A stretch of DNA of 64,000 bases from Kribbella pratensis. Lineage in GTDB: Bacteria; Actinomycetota; Actinomycetes; Propionibacteriales; Kribbellaceae. The notes beneath the pieces are model-generated. The model ran no database searches and had not been told where the DNA came from. It saw only the letters and a list, made by a program, of their open reading frames with translations. Numbering within the stretch: position 1 is the stretch's first letter; each line of letters opens with the position of its first letter. The stretch lies in NCBI RefSeq assembly GCF_004366075.1, contig NZ_SODU01000001.1, positions 1,757,134-1,821,133 of the forward strand, in the 5' to 3' direction. Positions 60,905-64,000 of the stretch are shown here, piece after piece. The translations under genes were made by a program, and so were the position numbers.

Positions 60905-61834
60905 CTACTTCGGCACGGTGAGTGCCGGATCGACCCCGGTCGCCTCCACCGACCACGCCCAGAGACGCGCCGCCAGTTCGGGGTCCTGTGCGGTGCGGGT
61001 CGGCAGCACGACCTTCGGCGTACCGCGGTACTCGAAGAAGCTCGGGCCGACGAACGATCCAGGACGCAAATCCGGGTACGTCGCGGCGTACAGACTCGGC
61101 CAGGCGCCGGCCGCCGCGGACTGTGCGACCAAGCGCGTCGCGGCGCCCCACAGTCGCGCCTGCCGGGCGCGCCCGGCGAGCTCGGGACCGGCTGCCTGCA
61201 AGTGCGTCGCCGCGTACCCGGGGTGGGCCCCAACGCTCAGCAGATCGGCACCGGCGGCGCGGGCGCGACGGTCGAGCTCCAGCATGAAGAGCAGGTTGGC
61301 AAGCTTCGACTTCCCGTACGACTCCCACTTCCGGTACCTGCCCGCCGGTCGCTGCAGGTCGTCCTCGCTGATGCCGCGCACGGTCTTGTGCATGAACGAG
61401 CTGACCGTGACCACCCGGCTGCCCTTGACCAGCAACGGAAGCAGCCGACCGGTCAGCGCGAAGTGACCCAGATGATTGGTGCCGAGCTGCAACTCGAACC
61501 CGTCGAGCGTCTGCCGGTACGGCGGCGCCATCACGCCGGCGTTGTTGATCAGCAGATCCAGCCTGTCGTACGACTTGACGACCTCCTCTGCCGCCCGCTG
61601 GACACTCGCCAGATCAGCCAGGTCCAACTCGAGGACCGTCGGGGCTCGTCCGGCCTTCTGTGTCAGGGTTTCCGCCGCCTGCGCGGCCTTCTCCGGATTC
61701 CGCGCAGCGACCAGCACGTCGGCGCCATGTCGGAGCAGTTCAAACGCGGTCTCGTACCCGAGTCCACTCGTGGCACCCGTCACGAGCGCCAGCCGTCCAG
61801 TCAGATCAGGAATGTCCGCCGTAGACCAGGTCAT
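60905..61834 (-). CDS. Short-chain dehydrogenase/reductase (retinol-dehydrogenase-like)
   Basis: The 309-residue protein has the SDR cofactor motif VTGATSGLGYETA near residue 18, NNAGVM near 97, and the active site SYGKSKLANLLF (YxxxK) near 170. Length and the GTNHLGHFALTGRLLPLL segment fit the retinol dehydrogenase/WWOX-like oxidoreductases common in actinomycetes, which use NADP with unknown lipid or carbonyl substrates. GGGAGG is 4 bases before ATG 61834, but that site and the start codon lie inside an 18-bp stem with the upstream leader (61829-61919), so translation may be controlled. Confidence 0.92.
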   Translation of the reverse strand: MTWSTADIPDLTGRLALVTGATSGLGYETAFELLRHGADVLVAARNPEKAAQAAETLTQKAGRAPTVLELDLADLASVQRAAEEVVKSYDRLDLLINNAGVMAPPYRQTLDGFELQLGTNHLGHFALTGRLLPLLVKGSRVVTVSSFMHKTVRGISEDDLQRPAGRYRKWESYGKSKLANLLFMLELDRRARAAGADLLSVGAHPGYAATHLQAAGPELAGRARQARLWGAATRLVAQSAAAGAWPSLYAATYPDLRPGSFVGPSFFEYRGTPKVVLPTRTAQDPELAARLWAWSVEATGVDPALTVPK

Positions 61835-61919
61835 GGGGCCTCCCGGTCTGGACTGAGGAGCGCAGGGAGCGAAGCGACCGGAGCGACGAGGGAAGGCCGG
61901 GAGTCACAGCCCCATGACC
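61829..61919 (-). promoter_or_regulatory. Long leader hairpin hiding ribosome site and start codon of SDR gene
   Basis: Arms 61829-61846 and 61897-61919 are complementary over 18 bp: GGTCATGGGGC with GCCCCATGACC (11 bp) and CTCCCGG with CCGGGAG (7 bp), with a 5-base bulge on one side and a 50-base loop. In the minus-strand transcript the downstream arm contains GGGAGG and AUG of the SDR gene. Confidence 0.6.
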
Positions 61920-61952
61920 CGCCGCGCCGGAGGCGTGGCATCAATACAGTCA

Positions 61953-61977
61953 TGCGCCCACAGTAGTCGTGGGCGCA
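61953..61977 (-). terminator. Terminator of metalloprotease gene
   Basis: TGCGCCCAC and GTGGGCGCA form a perfect 9-bp stem with a 7-base loop, 15 bases after the metalloprotease stop on the minus strand. Confidence 0.75.
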
Positions 61978-61991
61978 CGACCTGCTGTTTG

Positions 61992-63461
61992 CTACGGGAG
62001 GATCTTGCGGTCCTGGAAGGCCTTCGTGACCTGGGCGGCCGCCGGCTTTCCGTAGAGCAGCCGGGCAGCCTGGATGGTGTCCTGGGCCGCGGCAGCGAAC
62101 GACGTGTCGGGGTCGTAGAAGAACGTCGACTCGAGGATCAGCTTGTTCGCCTTCGTCCGGCCGAGCGCCTGGTGGATGTCCCACAGCGCGTTCGACCAGA
62201 TCTCGCCGTCGTCGTGAACCTCACCGGTCTTGTCGTCGATGGTCTTACCGGTGTCCGTCCGACGCAGGCAGTGCGGCTCGTCGGTCGTGTACGACGTCGC
62301 GTCCCAGTCCATCACGCACGGCAGCTCGAAACCCTTGCTCACCGGGACCGACATCGTCACGGCCCAGTAGTCGCCGAAGCCCTCACCGATCGCGCCGGCC
62401 TCCTCCGACTCACCGAAGCCCGGTACGACGTCGTCCTGGATCGCGTGCCCGTACTCGTGCCAGATCACCTCGGCGTCCTCGGCGTCGTCGACACCACCCT
62501 CGCCGACGGTGATCATGTCCGTCGACGGGTCGTAGAACGAGTTGTCTCCGGCGTACGTGTCGACCGAGAAGTCCTGCGACTCGTTGTTGACCTCGGTGAA
62601 CCCGAGCTGGTGGATGTACTCCTGCGTCTGGTTGATGTGGTAATACACCATCACCTGCTCGAACTTGTCGTTCGCGCGCTGGTAGACGAACGTGTTCGTC
62701 TTGCTCTGGGCCAGGCCGCCCTTGGCCTCGGCGATGTTGACGTACGTGCCGTTGAGCTTGCCGGAGCCGTCCAGGTTGCGCAGGATCACGTTCTTCTGCG
62801 CCAGGAACAATGCGTCCTGGTTCTTGTCGTTCTGGTCGGTCAGCTTCTCGTTCTGCTCACTGACCACCGGGTTCGGGTCGAACACCGAGCCGCGGCCGTC
62901 GACGTTGTCGCTGATCACCTTCGACTCGACGACGGCGCCGCTGTCCGCGTCGACGAGCGAGCGGGTGACGCCCTCGGCCGAGCGGCTGGTGACGTTCCAG
63001 ACCAGACGCGCGTTCGGTCCACCGATCACCGCGAGCTGCGCGGCTCCACTGGTCGCCCCCGGCTGCGGTACGACGTTCTTGTTCGGCCCGGCGATCCGGG
63101 CACGGTTCGCGCGCGCGGTGACCGCTGCGTTGGCGGTCTGCGTAGCGGACGCCGGCGCGACCGCCGCACTGACATCCAGGTTCGCCGGTACGGCGTCCCG
63201 GCCGTCCGCGATCTGCACCGCGCCGTCCTTGGCCACATGCTTGGCGTAGTACCCATTGATCACCGGCAGCCCCTTGAAGGTCTGCTGGTACCAATAGTGC
63301 TTGCCGAGCAACGACGTCTTGGTCTTGATCAGCTTCAGCCCATTCGGATTGGCCGCCGCCCCTTCCGGCGCGGCCCCCGCAGCACTGGTAAACGACAACC
63401 CGAGCGACACAGTGGCCAACCCCGCAACAACAGCCACAACCGCCTGACGGCGTCTCCTCAT
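61992..63461 (-). CDS. Secreted thermolysin-like zinc metalloprotease (M4/M36 type)
   Basis: The 489-residue preproprotein has a signal peptide (RRRRQAVVAVVAGLATVSLGLSFTSAAGA), an FTP-type propeptide (LLGKHYWYQQTFKGLPVINGYYAKHV, ARLVWNVTSRSAEG), and a catalytic domain with VIWHEYGHAIQDD (HExxH zinc ligands) and GAIGEGFGDYWAV (third ligand Glu). IWSNALWDIHQALG carries the late active-site His. The layout is closest to fungalysin-like/M4 proteases; the product is smaller than M36 fungalysins. It is predicted to digest protein outside the cell after propeptide removal. GGAGGG lies 6 bases before ATG 63461, so the longer frame to 63788 is rejected. Confidence 0.92.
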   Translation of the reverse strand: MRRRRQAVVAVVAGLATVSLGLSFTSAAGAAPEGAAANPNGLKLIKTKTSLLGKHYWYQQTFKGLPVINGYYAKHVAKDGAVQIADGRDAVPANLDVSAAVAPASATQTANAAVTARANRARIAGPNKNVVPQPGATSGAAQLAVIGGPNARLVWNVTSRSAEGVTRSLVDADSGAVVESKVISDNVDGRGSVFDPNPVVSEQNEKLTDQNDKNQDALFLAQKNVILRNLDGSGKLNGTYVNIAEAKGGLAQSKTNTFVYQRANDKFEQVMVYYHINQTQEYIHQLGFTEVNNESQDFSVDTYAGDNSFYDPSTDMITVGEGGVDDAEDAEVIWHEYGHAIQDDVVPGFGESEEAGAIGEGFGDYWAVTMSVPVSKGFELPCVMDWDATSYTTDEPHCLRRTDTGKTIDDKTGEVHDDGEIWSNALWDIHQALGRTKANKLILESTFFYDPDTSFAAAAQDTIQAARLLYGKPAAAQVTKAFQDRKILP

Positions 63462-64000
63462 CCGCTTCCCTCCCACATCCATTGCGTAACGCAACCACCA
63501 CAATCCGTCAAACCCTAGTTCCGCAAAGCACCCCCTGGGAAGCAGAAACTCACCAACCCCCACCCCGCAAGGGAAAACCCTGCTGCGCCGAGGTACCCGC
63601 CGACCGCGACCGAACACCTCGTCAGCACACATGCCCAAGCCCCCGCAACCGCCATACCTCAGCCTCCGCCCCCGCCAACCTCCCCACCCTCCTGCAAGCC
63701 CGCCCACACATCGATGACGCAAGCAACCACCCAGAACCAGACCCACGACCGACCCCGCCCCGAAGCCTCCAAAATGGACCCCACCCAACCGACGGCATCA
63801 CCCGCACAACCGAAACTCCTCCCCACCCCGAAATCCCCACCACGAGACCTCTGGAACAAGGGCGGCGAGGCACAGGAATCCATCGAGGCCAAGGCACACG
63901 AGTTGCTGGCATTCACCGAGCGCTGTATCGAAGACGCAATCACCTACGTGTGATATCTCCCGAAGCGCCCCGTTCGGTGGGGTACGTCGCGACTCATCGA
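63462..64000. other. 539-base end region, strongly strand-biased, at most one small ORF
   Basis: From 63470 to about 63850 the plus strand is rich in C and A and poor in G, unlike the coding DNA elsewhere. Only one weak small frame (63714-63953) is seen. The promoter of the metalloprotease should lie near 63480-63560. A longer gene may enter from beyond the window edge. Confidence 0.4.
63714..63953 (+). CDS. Hypothetical small protein
   Basis: A 79-residue frame whose first 50 residues are Pro/Thr/Gln-rich and whose last 30 (GGEAQESIEAKAHELLAFTERCIEDAITYV) could form an amphipathic helix. No ribosome site precedes ATG 63714, and an internal ATG at 63774 is possible. I recognise no family. 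The C-terminal half looks protein-like; the first half follows the local base bias. Confidence 0.3.
   Translation: MTQATTQNQTHDRPRPEASKMDPTQPTASPAQPKLLPTPKSPPRDLWNKGGEAQESIEAKAHELLAFTERCIEDAITYV

Noticed and set aside
61860..61895. GAGCG(C/A)A-rich repeat in the SDR leader loop
   Set aside because: Only imperfect short copies; treated as the loop of the leader hairpin rather than a REP-type element.
63659..63943. 94-codon minus-strand frame
   Set aside because: Gly/Trp/Val-rich sequence produced by the strong strand bias of this segment; no start signal.
1..64000. Insertion sequences, transposases, integrases or phage genes
   Set aside because: None seen in any frame examined; no terminal inverted repeats with a transposase-like gene.

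Overview
The window is GC-rich chromosomal DNA with dense codon-biased genes, frequent GTG starts, 4-base stop/start overlaps and several genes that look leaderless. Two gene groups match Mycobacterium tuberculosis order: RNase H/phosphatase, zinc-ribbon protein and Nif3-like protein (compare Rv2228c-Rv2230c) at 8.9-11.9 kb; and AhpE, DUF3052, AceE, a PucR-type regulator, fabD, acpP, fabF and accD (compare Rv2238c-Rv2247) at 29.6-50.3 kb. With the glycosidases, ROK proteins and secreted hydrolases this suggests a soil actinomycete of the Nocardioidaceae/Kribbella type. That assignment is inference from gene content, not a database match.

Layout. 0-7.4 kb: secreted subtilase, DUF899 protein, membrane-anchored esterase-like hydrolase, GNAT/TetR divergent pair and a secreted protein of unknown function behind an 18-bp perfect palindrome with a HutC/DasR-type core. 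7.4-11.9 kb: RNB nuclease and the RNase H/phosphatase-zinc ribbon-Nif3 cluster. 12-17.7 kb: sugar block with a GH13 alpha-glucosidase divergent from a ROK regulator, and a NagZ-like GH3 enzyme divergent from a ROK sugar kinase. 18.1-27.7 kb: one 9.6-kb gene for an unusual AL-KS-AT-carrier-C-A megasynthase. 28-29.6 kb: serine hydrolase and tRNA-Val. 29.6-33.6 kb: AhpE/DUF3052 divergent from aceE.

33.6-43.6 kb is an accessory stretch between aceE and the fatty-acid locus: GNAT, POT transporter, SemiSWEET-like protein coupled to a flavoprotein monooxygenase, LuxR regulator, aromatic-ring-type FAD monooxygenase with a divergent TetR, membrane protein, pirin and PHP protein. 43.6-50.3 kb: PucR/FasR-type regulator and the FAS-II operon fabD-fabH-acpP-fabF-accD, with a FasR/MabR-like operator before fabD and a perfect 15-bp terminator stem at the end. 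FabD carries a C-terminal biotinyl-like domain whose lysine is Arg. 50.5-55.7 kb: DUF3145 protein, the MoxR-DUF58-VWA operon, a kinase-N-lobe-like membrane protein and a small membrane protein. 55.7-63.5 kb: aldo/keto reductase, secreted GH2-LamG enzyme, a Tat-signal stub, secreted CocE-like hydrolase, an SDR whose ribosome site and start codon lie in a long hairpin, and a secreted thermolysin-like metalloprotease.

The most unusual objects are the megasynthase (Ser for Cys in the KS, no carrier after the final A domain, about 740-residue repeat-built linker), the FabD fusion and the start-codon hairpin of the SDR gene.
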